Source of the DNA: G963555815 sp965249615 [NCBI: bacterium]
Lineage (GTDB): Bacteria; UBA8248; JACPRG01
Direction of reading: 5' to 3'
DNA length: 64,000 nucleotides
NCBI GenBank assembly: GCA_965249615.1
Contig: CBDFMI010000005.1
Location: 248,001 to 312,000, forward strand
Shown: piece by piece, positions 1 through 8,076 of the stretch
How positions within the stretch are numbered: the stretch's first letter is position 1
Layout of the letters: every line of letters starts with the position of its first letter
The notes under the pieces: generated by a model
What the model saw: only the letters and a program-made list of their open reading frames with translations
The model's database searches: none
What the model was told of the DNA's origin: nothing
Program-made: the position numbers and the translations under genes

Positions 1-321
1 CTCGGGCTCCTGGAGATCACCCATTTTCATGTGTTCGCGATGGGCATTCTCATCCTGACGCTGACCCATCTTGCACTCTTCGTTCCCGTTCACCCTAGGT
101 TTAAGTTCTGGCTCATTGGGGTTTCTTTCCTTTCCGCCATCTCGGACGAGGGGGGAGGTTGGCTGACCCGATTCGTCCACCCGGCTTTCGCCTACTTCAA
201 GATCGGTTCTTTTCTTCTGTTCCAAATCTCCCTGGGTACCCTCATCCTCATCGTGTTTTTTTCCCTCCTGTTTTCACAACGAAATGCCTATTCGGAGGGC
301 CCCGGAAATTCGGCGCCATGA
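1..321 (+). CDS. Integral membrane protein, C-terminal fragment
   Basis: The reading frame is open from the first base, so only the last ~106 residues are visible. They show about three hydrophobic membrane segments with short polar loops, and a His-rich stretch (ITHFHVFAMG) at the start of the first segment. I do not recognise the family. Paired histidines at a membrane edge can bind heme or metal, but that is inference. The stop overlaps the start of the next gene as ATGA, so the two are translationally coupled. A start at GTG 31 is formally possible, but the upstream codons continue the same hydrophobic pattern. Confidence 0.6.
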   Translation, partial: LGLLEITHFHVFAMGILILTLTHLALFVPVHPRFKFWLIGVSFLSAISDEGGGWLTRFVHPAFAYFKIGSFLLFQISLGTLILIVFFSLLFSQRNAYSEGPGNSAP

Positions 322-1385
322 CCCCCGCCCATTGGCAGAGGATGAATAGGCCTAAGGTGCGGTCCTTTTTCCGGTCTCCTTCGAAGCTTACAAGATTTAT
401 TCTGCCGTTATTCCTTCTTTTCAGTCCCCCCCCTGCCTCAAGCCAGGTCCTTTTGGAGGAGAGCCACTATGTGATGGGAACCTGGTTGAGAATCACCATG
501 CCGGAATCAGACGCCCAGTCCGGCAGAAAAATCCTCCGCCAGGCCTTCGAGGAAGTGCAGCGCCTGGACGGCCTCCTCAGTCACTATCGGCTAGATACCC
601 CCCTGAGCCGCCTAAATTGTCAGGCGGGACGCGGTCCCCAGGAGGCCCCCTTTGAGCTGATGGAGGTGCTCCACATTTCAGCTCGATTAAGCCGTCTCAC
701 GGAGGGGGCCTTCGACATCACGATCGGGCCCCTGGTCTCTCTATTAGAGGAGGCAAGTCGGAGCGGTTTCTGGCCGCAAGATCTCGGCGACGTTCTCCCG
801 AATATTGGGTGGGAACTACTGCGTTTTCCGGGCGGAAACCAGGTGGAACTTTCCCGACCGGGAATGCACCTTGACCTTGGAGGGATCGGGAAGGGGTACG
901 CGGTCGATCGGATCCGCGAGATCCTGATTGAGGCGGGGACACGCTCGGCCTTCCTCAATTTTGGTGAGAGTAGCCTCTTGGCCTTGGGCAACCCCCCGGA
1001 TTCCCCCTCTTGGAATATTCTGGTTCGAGGTCTCGAGCCCGACACCTTCCTTGGGGTCTTGTCCCTGCGGGACCAGGCTGTGTCTATTTCCTCCACCTTC
1101 GGTCGAACATTCCAGGTGGATGGGAAGACCTATGGACATATCTTTGACCCGAGGACAGGGGCCCCACTTTCTGAACCTGCCCTGGCAGTCGTCGTGGCAG
1201 TCAACGCCGCAGAGGCCGAGGCCCTGTCGACGGCGTTGCTGATCCTTGGCGCTGAGGAGGGATTTTCCCTCTTGGATCAATTCCCGGGCAGCGCTGCTCT
1301 CTATGCTTCCGATGAGGCTGTTAGAATGACGCCCGCTTTTGAAAAGCTCTTCGATTTAACCACCTTCGAGAAACAGGACGATTGA
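318..1385 (+). CDS. apbE: FAD:protein FMN transferase (ApbE family)
   Basis: This enzyme covalently attaches FMN from FAD to a Thr/Ser of extracytoplasmic redox proteins, using Mg2+. The product is 355 aa, typical for the family. Residues ~26-43 form a hydrophobic export signal (FILPLFLLF, then PPPASSQ), so it acts outside the cytoplasm; there is no clear lipobox. Family motifs are the LDLGGIGKGYAVD box (~184-197), NFGESSLLALG (~212) and the C-terminal HIFDPRTGAP (~273) followed by AEAEALSTALLILG. The ATG overlaps the upstream stop. An ATG at 342 is an alternative start. No FMN-binding substrate protein is visible in the window; small membrane proteins flank the gene and may belong to the same electron-transfer module. 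Confidence 0.9.
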   Translation: MTPAHWQRMNRPKVRSFFRSPSKLTRFILPLFLLFSPPPASSQVLLEESHYVMGTWLRITMPESDAQSGRKILRQAFEEVQRLDGLLSHYRLDTPLSRLNCQAGRGPQEAPFELMEVLHISARLSRLTEGAFDITIGPLVSLLEEASRSGFWPQDLGDVLPNIGWELLRFPGGNQVELSRPGMHLDLGGIGKGYAVDRIREILIEAGTRSAFLNFGESSLLALGNPPDSPSWNILVRGLEPDTFLGVLSLRDQAVSISSTFGRTFQVDGKTYGHIFDPRTGAPLSEPALAVVVAVNAAEAEALSTALLILGAEEGFSLLDQFPGSAALYASDEAVRMTPAFEKLFDLTTFEKQDD

Positions 1386-1547
1386 CGCCTCCAACAGGAG
1401 TGGGCTGAGGGCTTCCTTTGGGACCTCTGAGTTCTCCTTCGCCATCAGAAGATGGGCCAGATATTTTATTCGCCAGCTAGAATGAAAATGATATTTCTGT
1501 GAGGGTTTCTGTTTTTGCCGTCCTGGTTCCTCGGAGGAGCTTCAATC

Positions 1548-2069
1548 ATGACCCTAAGCTTACGAGAATTCTAGACAGTCCTGCACGGGACAGTTTTCGG
1601 GGCCATCTATCTCATCGCCTTCGCCGGAGGCTTTGCGGGCCTTTGGAGCCTTCGAAAAGAGTTTGTCACGGCGGAAGGGCTTCGGGAACGGCTTCGCCGC
1701 CTCTACGCCGGGGTCTGGGGGATGGCGATCATATGCTGGGTCGCGGTGCTCAGCGGGACCTACATCGTTTATCCCTGGTATCGGGCGGCCATCCCAGAGA
1801 GCCCCCGCTCGAGGCTCCTGGCCGATCCCGCGAAGGCGGCCTGGCACACCTTTGGGATGGAGTGGAAGGAGCACATCGGCTGGCCGTCGGCGATCCTGGC
1901 AACGGCGGTCGCCTTTGTCGTGACCTACTATGGCCCCGCGCTTTTGAAACGACAGCAGTTGCGGAAGGCTGTCCTCGTTCTTTTTGTTCTCGCCTTTTTC
2001 GCGGCGGCCGTTGCAGGGATTTTTAGGGCGTTTTTGAACAAAGTGGCCCCCATCCTTAGAGGAGAGTGA
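1548..2069 (+). pseudogene. Membrane protein gene with an in-frame TAG after 8 codons
   Basis: A strong Shine-Dalgarno (TCGGAGGAG, near 1531-1539) precedes ATG 1548, but codon 9 (1572-1574) is TAG. The same frame then runs open for 165 codons. The downstream peptide is membrane-like: hydrophobic segments near the TAG, around GMAIICWVAVLSG, at PSAILATAVAFVVTYYG and at AVLVLFVLAFF, with a polar GMEWKEHIGW stretch. Family not recognised. The next in-frame ATG is 1722, inside the second hydrophobic segment, so it is an unlikely start. Either the gene is inactivated, the stop is read through, or the base is wrong. It lies downstream of apbE and may have been co-transcribed with it. Confidence 0.55.
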
Positions 2070-2148
2070 AGATGAATCGTCCAAGCCAACAACTCGCCGA
2101 TCCCCCGATGGGGCCGGCCCTGGCCGCATCCTCTCCTCCGCCTTCGGG

Positions 2149-2406
2149 GTGTTTGTCATGGGGCTTTTTACCACGCTGGCCTCAGGCCTTCCCGGGGTCA
2201 AAAGTTTCCTGAACTGGTGGTCGCCGGCAGGACCCCTCACCGGAAAGTCCGGCCTAGGGGTCATCGCCTGGCTTCTCTCCTGGCTGATCCTCCACGCCCT
2301 TTGGAGGAAGCGGGAAGGGGCCTTCGGAAAGATCTGGGTCTTCACGCTGGTCCTCCTCATATTGGGTGGGCTCCTGATGTTTCCCCCGATTTTTGAGGCT
2401 TTTTAG
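2149..2406 (+). CDS. Small hydrophobic membrane protein, 5' end disturbed
   Basis: About 85 residues with two or three membrane segments (FVMGLFTTLASG, GVIAWLLSWLIL, VFTLVLLILGGLLMF). GTG 2149 is the first start codon in this frame and has no ribosome site. A well-placed GAGGAG followed by ATG occurs at 2072, right after the previous gene's stop, but in another frame. The 2149 frame is open back to 2038 and encodes a plausible lead-in (DGAGPGRILSSAFG). The likely original gene is therefore 2072-2406 with a one-base frameshift near the C5/G4 runs at 2102-2114. Function unknown. Confidence 0.45.
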   Translation: MFVMGLFTTLASGLPGVKSFLNWWSPAGPLTGKSGLGVIAWLLSWLILHALWRKREGAFGKIWVFTLVLLILGGLLMFPPIFEAF

Positions 2407-2412
2407 AGACAC

Positions 2413-2481
2413 TAGATAGGCGGCCGAGAAGTCTTAGATAGGGACTGTAGGCCATGGGAGTTTGCAAGAGGCATAGATAGA
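2413..2481. repeat. Three TAGATAG direct repeats upstream of the porin gene
   Basis: TAGATAGG occurs at 2413-2420 and 2435-2442, and TAGATAGA at 2474-2481, in the 148-bp gap between the small membrane protein and the porin. The last copy is part of a short inverted repeat (ATAGAT...ATCTAT). They could be regulator sites, but the motif is short and this is not shown. Confidence 0.3.
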
Positions 2482-2554
2482 GAAAATCTATTTATAAATT
2501 AAATCCGATAAACAAAATCCCTGAAAACGGGCAAACCAAAAGGAGTGTTGTGTC

Positions 2555-3889
2555 ATGCGGCTAAAGCGTCATTTGTTAATGGGCCTGGCCATCTGGCTCA
2601 CCTTGATCTTTGCCATCGGTGCCACAGAATCCTTCGCCCAGGGGGCGGATCTCCTGGACATCTTGAAGCGGCGGGGGGTCATCACAGAGGAGGAATTCCA
2701 GGAGCTCAAGGGGCGGCAGGCGGAGCGGGCGGCCCAGAGGAACTTTGAGGTCGGCTTCGGCAAGGGCTTTTTCATCCGGTCCCGGGACAAGCGACGCGAG
2801 CTCAAGTTCGACACCCAGATCTTCGAGCAGCTCATGGTCCTTCCAGAAGACTCAGAGGAGGACACCACATTCCGGCTCCGCCGGGGCCGGGTGACCCTCA
2901 GCGGCCACCTCTTCAAGGATTTCACATATAAGGTCGAATTTGACGGGACCTCGGACCCCGTTGTGGATACGTCCGCCTACCTCGGTTATGAGCGGTTCAA
3001 GCCCTTGAAAGTCCGCTTTGGGCAGAGGAAGGACCCGTTTGGCGGGGAGAAGACTTATAGCCGGTACAAGCAGTTCTTTATCGAGCGCTCCATGATCTCA
3101 GACAACCTGACACCCTCCACCCAGAGAGGGGTCTGGTTCTTGGGGGACCTGTTCAACAAAAAACTCTCTTATGATGTGGGCGTCACCAACGGGGCCGGCC
3201 GGGCCCAGGACAATAACGACGACAAGGATTTTACGGGCCGGCTGATCTGGCGACCTTTCCGGGACAGCGGCATGCAGGACATTTTACCGCTGGAGATCGG
3301 GGGTAACTTCAACATCGGGCACCAGCCTTTCAGCTCTAACGGGGCTCGGACTCGCCTCTTTTTGCGTGACAACCGGAAGGTCATCTTCAATGCGAGCACC
3401 GAGGGGCTTCGCGTCCGAGGTGGCGGGGACATTTTTTATAACAAAGATTACAAGCACGGTCGCGTTTCCCTCCTTGGGGAGTTTATCTGGCAGCAGAATG
3501 AGCGCGAGGGACCTGTGCTGACCGGGACGGGGACCCTCCCCAAGAACCCGGACACTGTCGTCCGCTACGGCTGGACCCTGTCGGGAGGGGCCCTGCTCCT
3601 TGGGAGCCGGAAGAAGAACGGCCTTGAGTTTGTGGCCAGGGTGGAGCAGATCGACGCGGACGACTCGGGGAACAACGGCGGGGCCGACGAGCTGGTGGGT
3701 CAGCAGTTGACGACCTACGGTCTGGGGCTCAACTTCTGGCCTTATTCACAGCTCCGTTTTTCCGCGAACGGCTTCATCTTTGACTTTGACCGGGCGACAG
3801 ACCTGACGTCTGCGGACCCCTTTGAGCAGGAGGGGACGACCTACGGTGTTCTGTTCGCCGCCATGCTGAAGTTCAAAGGGGCCAACTAA
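2555..3889 (+). CDS. Phosphate-selective porin O/P-type outer-membrane protein
   Basis: A 444-aa outer-membrane beta-barrel of the OprO/OprP (Porin_O_P) type, which lets anions or small solutes through the outer membrane. The N-terminus has a Sec signal (LAIWLTLIFAIGATESFA, ~9-27). A short LDILKRRGVITEEEFQEL segment follows, as often seen before such barrels. The body alternates short beta-strand patterns and contains the typical RLRRGRVTLSG...YKVEFDG and RFGQRKDPFGGE stretches. AAGGAG precedes the ATG. It is flanked upstream by an AT-rich, promoter-like gap and downstream by a strong terminator, so it is probably monocistronic. The substrate cannot be told; no pho-box was identified. Confidence 0.85.
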   Translation: MRLKRHLLMGLAIWLTLIFAIGATESFAQGADLLDILKRRGVITEEEFQELKGRQAERAAQRNFEVGFGKGFFIRSRDKRRELKFDTQIFEQLMVLPEDSEEDTTFRLRRGRVTLSGHLFKDFTYKVEFDGTSDPVVDTSAYLGYERFKPLKVRFGQRKDPFGGEKTYSRYKQFFIERSMISDNLTPSTQRGVWFLGDLFNKKLSYDVGVTNGAGRAQDNNDDKDFTGRLIWRPFRDSGMQDILPLEIGGNFNIGHQPFSSNGARTRLFLRDNRKVIFNASTEGLRVRGGGDIFYNKDYKHGRVSLLGEFIWQQNEREGPVLTGTGTLPKNPDTVVRYGWTLSGGALLLGSRKKNGLEFVARVEQIDADDSGNNGGADELVGQQLTTYGLGLNFWPYSQLRFSANGFIFDFDRATDLTSADPFEQEGTTYGVLFAAMLKFKGAN

Positions 3890-3896
3890 TCCCATT

Positions 3897-3928
3897 AGGG
3901 GCTGGGTCCCTGACCCAGCCCCTCTTTA
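3897..3928 (+). terminator. Rho-independent terminator after the porin gene
   Basis: Perfect 12-bp GC-rich stem (3897-3908 with 3912-3923) and a CCT loop, followed by CTTTAG. It starts 7 bp after the porin stop. Confidence 0.85.
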
Positions 3929-4025
3929 GCTCCTTAAAAAGTATTGAAAAAGAAAAAAAGCGACATGTGCTCCGGGTTGAATCTCAGTGAGAAGAGGGGC
4001 GTGTGGGGGATAAGAGGGGGGGCAG

Positions 4026-4511
4026 ATGGAAACGGTAAAAATCTTCAGCAATGTGAAAGGCAACGAAGCCAGAAGCTTTTACTTTAGCATAGTTTTATTT
4101 TGGAATCTGTTTTGGCTCTTTAATGTGATCGACAAGTTTATCGGCGGTCCTACTTTTCTTTGGTTCGGCGAAGACAGATTTGCTCAATTTGTAAAATACT
4201 TCACCTCAATTGGCATAGAACACCCGAATGTGGCTTGGGGGTTTTTGGTCTTTACAACTATTCTGGAGGTTACTGCCTTTCTTCTCCTGAGTCCCCCGCT
4301 ATGGTGTCTGATTCAGGGTAAAGACGAAAAGGCTCATTCTTTTTATTTCTTGGGGACCCTTGTAGGGCTTGCCGCTTTCACTTTTTTTGGAGTGGGTGAC
4401 CAGGTTTTTGGGGACAGAAGGGAACTTTGGGAGCATACGACGTTTTGGATAGCCATTATCATTTCTTGGGCTGTGTATGTTTTTTGTTTCAAGAAAAATA
4501 TGCCGCGATGA
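4026..4511 (+). CDS. Four-helix membrane protein, unknown function
   Basis: 161 residues with four predicted membrane segments (SIVLFWNLFWLFN; GFLVFTTILEVTAFLLL; FYFLGTLVGLAAFTFFGV; WIAIIISWAVYVF). A polar VGDQVFGDRRELWEHTTFW loop joins the last two. The layout and length resemble DoxX-like four-helix proteins, but no signature was recognised. GAGGGGGGG precedes the ATG. The gene is visibly AT-richer than everything around it, which suggests a separate origin. It sits 121 bp upstream of a DoxD-like gene on the same strand, so a shared role in membrane redox chemistry is possible but unproven. Confidence 0.65.
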   Translation: METVKIFSNVKGNEARSFYFSIVLFWNLFWLFNVIDKFIGGPTFLWFGEDRFAQFVKYFTSIGIEHPNVAWGFLVFTTILEVTAFLLLSPPLWCLIQGKDEKAHSFYFLGTLVGLAAFTFFGVGDQVFGDRRELWEHTTFWIAIIISWAVYVFCFKKNMPR

Positions 4512-4632
4512 ATAAATGGTGAGTGTTTTAGCTTGCTGAATTTTATAGCGAGGTTCACCAATGAGCATGGGGTAAAGCTAAGGCTGGCCAAGAGAAAAGA
4601 CCGGTGATAAACCCCGGGGGGGCAAGGTGACC

Positions 4633-5439
4633 ATGGAACACAAACATATTTGGCGTTGGCAGTGGGGAAATCTTTTTGCCATTCTCAGGATAGTGCTGGG
4701 CGTCATTTTCATTCTCGGGGGAATCAAGCTTGCCTTTCCCGCTGATCCGGGGGCGCTCGCAGCGAGCTATATAGATCCTGCCAAGGGATGGATTGCGCCC
4801 GTGTTTGCTGAAAGGATCACGGGGACGCTAGGCATCAACATCAGCTTGTTTCTGAAAATCCAAGGGATCATAGAGATCGTTATCGGTGGGCTGATGGTAA
4901 TTGGGCTTTTTTCCACGTCCGTCGCTGTCGTCATGGGTCTCATGTATTGGGCGTTTATCATCGCCAACCCGGTGGTGGGACCGGTCCGGTTGAGCAGGGA
5001 CATGGCGCTAATGGGGTTCTCTTTCGCCACGGCCCTCGCAGGAGTTGGGGCTTTGAGTTTCGACGCGCGATGGCGTGGGCTCCAATCTAAATTCTCTGAG
5101 CGGAAGGACGTTATTCTGATTATGGTTCGGCTGGGCTTGGCCTACGCTTTGGTCACGTCTTCTCTGTTTTTCGGCGGCCCCCTGAACACCTCTCTGAATA
5201 CGACCATCCCTCTAGTCCTGGTCTTTGTCATGGGGGTCTTGCTTGTCCTCGGTGTCATCCCCCGATGGGTAGCAGCGGCCGTCTTCATCTGGCTTCTCTT
5301 GCCCCTCGGCCAGAGCATCGCCGCAAAGGGGGTTTTTTGGGGGCTGGAAGGGGTGAAGAGAGAGTTGGGATTGATGGCCGCTTCCTTTGTCTATTTGATG
5401 GCCGGTCCAGACCGATGGGTTTGGCCCAGGCGCCGATAA
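4633..5439 (+). CDS. DoxD/DoxX-family membrane protein
   Basis: 268 residues. DoxD is the large subunit of the archaeal thiosulfate:quinone oxidoreductase; bacterial DoxX relatives are less well defined. The N-terminal half (LRIVLGVIFILGGIKL, then LFLKIQGIIEIVIGGLMVIGLF) is DoxX/DoxD-like. The C-terminal half repeats a similar four-helix pattern (VRLGLAYALVTSSLFFGG, VLLVLGVIPRWVAAAVFIWLL) and ends DRWVWP. It therefore looks like two fused DoxX units. The ATG has AAGG five bases upstream; GTG 4627 would add two residues. No DoxA-like small subunit is adjacent. A thiosulfate-uptake pair lies 5 kb downstream, which makes a sulfur role plausible but not shown. Confidence 0.7.
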   Translation: MEHKHIWRWQWGNLFAILRIVLGVIFILGGIKLAFPADPGALAASYIDPAKGWIAPVFAERITGTLGINISLFLKIQGIIEIVIGGLMVIGLFSTSVAVVMGLMYWAFIIANPVVGPVRLSRDMALMGFSFATALAGVGALSFDARWRGLQSKFSERKDVILIMVRLGLAYALVTSSLFFGGPLNTSLNTTIPLVLVFVMGVLLVLGVIPRWVAAAVFIWLLLPLGQSIAAKGVFWGLEGVKRELGLMAASFVYLMAGPDRWVWPRRR

Positions 5440-5500
5440 TTTCGAGTCTGTTGTCTCCGTCACATCCTTTTGGGTTCCCATCTCGTAACAGGAGGAAGCC

Positions 5501-6418
5501 TTGTCTGTTGTCCTGGTCCACGCAGGGGCGGGAAACCAGGAGGTCTCCTCTCATGGAGAGCTCTTGGTTCGGGCAGCCCTGGCCGGCTCAAAGGTGATGG
5601 CCGAGGGACCTGAGGCTGCCGCGGTGGCCGCCGTCGAGGTGTTGGAGGACGCCCCGGAGACCAATGCGGGGAGCGGCTCTTCCCTCAATCTTCGGGAGGA
5701 GGTGGAGATGGACGCGGCCCTCATGATCCCCGGGGACTTTGGAGCCGTGGCGGGCGTGAAGGGGATACGCTATCCCATTCGCCTGGCCCGGGCTGTCCTC
5801 AGAGAGTCGAGCCATAAACTCCTGGTGGGGGAGGGGGCAACGGAGTTCGCACGAGCCCTCGACTTTGAGCGTTATGACCCCAAAACCCCTCGCCGCAGGG
5901 CGGATTGGGAGCAGGCCATCCTTCGCGTGAAAGAGGGCGGGGGCCCAGGCGGGGAATTTTCGACCGCAACGCGGCAGAAGATCATGGGTCACTACGGCCT
6001 GGGCGATACAGTCGGGGCCCTTACCCTCTCCGATGACGGCCTTCTTGCGGCGGGGGCCTCAACGGGCGGAATTTTCATGAAGCTTCCGGGCCGCGCGGGT
6101 GATTGCCCGCTTCCCGGGGCGGGGTTCTGGTGCACGGAAGATGTGGCCATCGTCTGCACGGGATACGGGGAGGCCTTCATGCGAACCCTTTGCGCCCGTC
6201 GCGCAGAGGAGATCCACCGGGGGGGAAGCGACCTCCTTATGGCACTGGAAGAAGCCCTTCAGGAGCTTTGGCAAAAGACTCAGGGCCGGGGGGGGATCAT
6301 GGCCCTCAGTCGCTCCGGGCAAAAAGCCGCCGTTTATAACTCCGCTACCCTGCCTGTCACGGCTGTAGTGGGCTCCAGGGTGGACAAGAAATTTCTGCCA
6401 AAACCTCTTGCCCGCTAG
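5501..6418 (+). CDS. Isoaspartyl peptidase / L-asparaginase (Ntn hydrolase)
   Basis: A plant-type (type III) asparaginase family protein, 305 aa. These proteins cleave themselves before a threonine that then acts as nucleophile, and hydrolyse isoaspartyl peptides or asparagine. The GDTVGAL cleavage motif is at ~167-173, with Thr169 as nucleophile. Other family marks are the N-terminal HAGAG, NAGSGSSLN (~55) and the ASTGGIFMKLPGRAGDCPLPGAGFW segment around 187-211, which carries substrate-binding residues. The start is TTG with GGAGGAA 4-6 bases upstream. It stands alone between a DoxD gene and a broken minus-strand gene. Confidence 0.88.
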   Translation: MSVVLVHAGAGNQEVSSHGELLVRAALAGSKVMAEGPEAAAVAAVEVLEDAPETNAGSGSSLNLREEVEMDAALMIPGDFGAVAGVKGIRYPIRLARAVLRESSHKLLVGEGATEFARALDFERYDPKTPRRRADWEQAILRVKEGGGPGGEFSTATRQKIMGHYGLGDTVGALTLSDDGLLAAGASTGGIFMKLPGRAGDCPLPGAGFWCTEDVAIVCTGYGEAFMRTLCARRAEEIHRGGSDLLMALEEALQELWQKTQGRGGIMALSRSGQKAAVYNSATLPVTAVVGSRVDKKFLPKPLAR

Positions 6419-6431
6419 CTGAATGGCCCCT

Positions 6432-7188
6432 TCAGTCCCCCTGTGTACCGGGACTTATTGGCCGGACAGCTTCTTGGGCCTCCATGAGGTTTTTGAATTT
6501 GGCAAGCTGGACCTTGTCCAGGCCTGGAAGACGTCTGACCTTCTCCAGGAAGCGCCCGCCTTCTCGATAAGCCATCTCGCTTAACTGCGGTGCGACCTCG
6601 AAGGCCGCGGTGACCTCGGTCTCAAAGGCCCCTCGGACGAAGGGGCCATCCACCGGAGGAGGGTGCCAAAGATGCGGCTCTCAACGTGGAGATAGGCCTG
6701 AAGCCGAACTGTCTGTTCGTTGCCCAGGTCTCCTCTGGATACGGACTCGAACTTTTCAAGGACGTATGAACGCGCCCGAAGGTTGATTCCTAACAAACGG
6801 AAGATCGGACGCTCAGAGGTCCCCGTCGTAGGTAGGCCACCCGCTCCGGATGGCGTTCGACAACCCAGAAGAATCCGTGGTCGTGGCCATGAGAGATTTG
6901 GTAGCGCTCACCGTCCCTGTTGACCTGGAATTCACCCAGATCGAGCCCTCGGCTGATAGCCGCCGAAAAATCCGGGTGATCCACGAAAAATTGGAAGACA
7001 GCGGGGTCGGCCGGGAAGGTGACCTCACGATTGGTCTCTATCGTGGCGTTGTTCAAGATCCCCTCGGCCATCGACCGGTCTTCCGGCCGATAGGCGTCCA
7101 GCGGAAAGAGGACCTCGATCTCCTGTGTCCCTGCGGGGACCCCGAAGAGGAGAATCGCGGAGACGAGAAGGGGAAGAAATTTGAGCAT
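6432..7188 (-). pseudogene. Secreted protein gene broken by two frameshifts
   Basis: Three consecutive minus-strand reading frames make one coherent protein of about 250 aa. The first (7188 down to ~6800) has a signal peptide (FLPLLVSAILLFGVPAGTQ) and a soluble domain. The second frame (~6800 to ~6645) continues with LGINLRARSYVLEKFESV. The third (~6650 to 6432) continues with DGPFVRGAFETEV and ends at a stop. The shifts fall near 6800 (after LSVRSS) and near 6645-6655 (at LLRW/DGPF). The family is not recognised; it looks like a periplasmic hypothetical protein. Either it is a true pseudogene or it contains two single-base sequence errors. Confidence 0.6.
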
Positions 7189-7460
7189 TAGACGTCGCCT
7201 TTTTTCAGGGGACGCTCGAACCTCTTTCCTATCTTTAATTAACGCTATATTATCATATAGATATACAGTAATACTTAATTTAATATATAAATATGTTCCA
7301 CCTTTCAGCCGCCGGGCCGAATCTCTTATGGTCTTAGCACGTCTGCACCGATAATCTCAACGTCTATGGCGTGGTCGAATTGATGGCTAAATTTTGGTAT
7401 CTTTTCATTGAGCGCGACAGCCAGCGCAGTTGGGCGGGAATTTCAGCGGAGGGAGGCGCA
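7189..7460. other. AT-rich divergent intergenic region
   Basis: Holds no gene. The stretch 7230-7300 is strikingly AT-rich (repeated TATA/TTAA motifs) in an otherwise GC-rich window. It lies between two divergent exported-protein genes and probably contains both promoters, but no clear -35/-10 pair could be assigned. Confidence 0.4.
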
Positions 7461-7861
7461 ATGAAGCAGATCCTCTTTTTCATTTCTGTTCTCGCTTTCT
7501 TGGCGGGCGTTTTTGGTCTCTCTTGGGCCCAGGAAATCCCCTCCCCGCTGAAGACGGCGAGCTCTAGCGAGCTGGGCGAAATCCTGACCGGGCCCAACGA
7601 GATGACACTTTACATCTTCGCCGTGGATAAAGAGCCGGGCAAGAGCGAATGCAACGGCCGCTGTGCTCGGCACTGGCCGCCTTTTCAGCCAGCCGCGGGT
7701 GCCCCGCACCTGAGGGGTCCTTGAGCGTCATCACGCGCGAGGACGGGACAGAGCAGTACGCCTATCAGGGCAGGCCCCTTTATTACTGGTCGAGGGACAA
7801 GAAGCCTGGCGATACCACTGGGCACAACCTCCGCGGCGTGTTCGCCGTGGCGACGCCCTAG
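7461..7861 (+). pseudogene. Secreted YxFxxD-repeat (Lipoprotein_15-like) protein, frameshifted
   Basis: Starts at ATG with GGAGG upstream. A Sec signal (ILFFISVLAFLAGVFGLSWA) is followed by a domain with CNGRCARHWPPF, typical of the COG4315-type secreted repeat family of unknown function. That frame ends at a TGA near 7722. The expected remainder (PEGSLSVITREDGTEQYAY, then LYYWSRDKKPGDTTG, a Y-x-W-x-x-D repeat) is in another frame and ends at 7861. The shift lies near 7690-7710 around a GGGTGCCCC run. One inserted or deleted base would restore a ~133-aa protein. Pseudogene or sequence error. Confidence 0.65.
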
Positions 7862-7962
7862 GTTGCGCGGCTTCTCCAACGGACGAAATCGCCCAGCAGC
7901 CGGGAAGACAATCTCCATGCGCCGGGAGATCTGGAAAGTGCCCGGCTGATTCGCTAAACAAG

Positions 7963-7998
7963 CGCCCCCGGGGGTTTTTCTCCGGGGGCGTTTTCTTT
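7963..7998 (+). terminator. Rho-independent terminator
   Basis: 9-bp stem CGCCCCCGG (7963-7971) with CCGGGGGCG (7982-7990), a 10-nt loop, then TTTTCTTT. It follows the secreted repeat-protein gene. Confidence 0.8.
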
Positions 7999-8076
7999 CC
8001 GCGAGCATAGCTTCGCCCGCGCGGTGCCGGTATGATGATGTGTCTTCAACTCGTACGCTAAGGGGAGTCAACGGAA

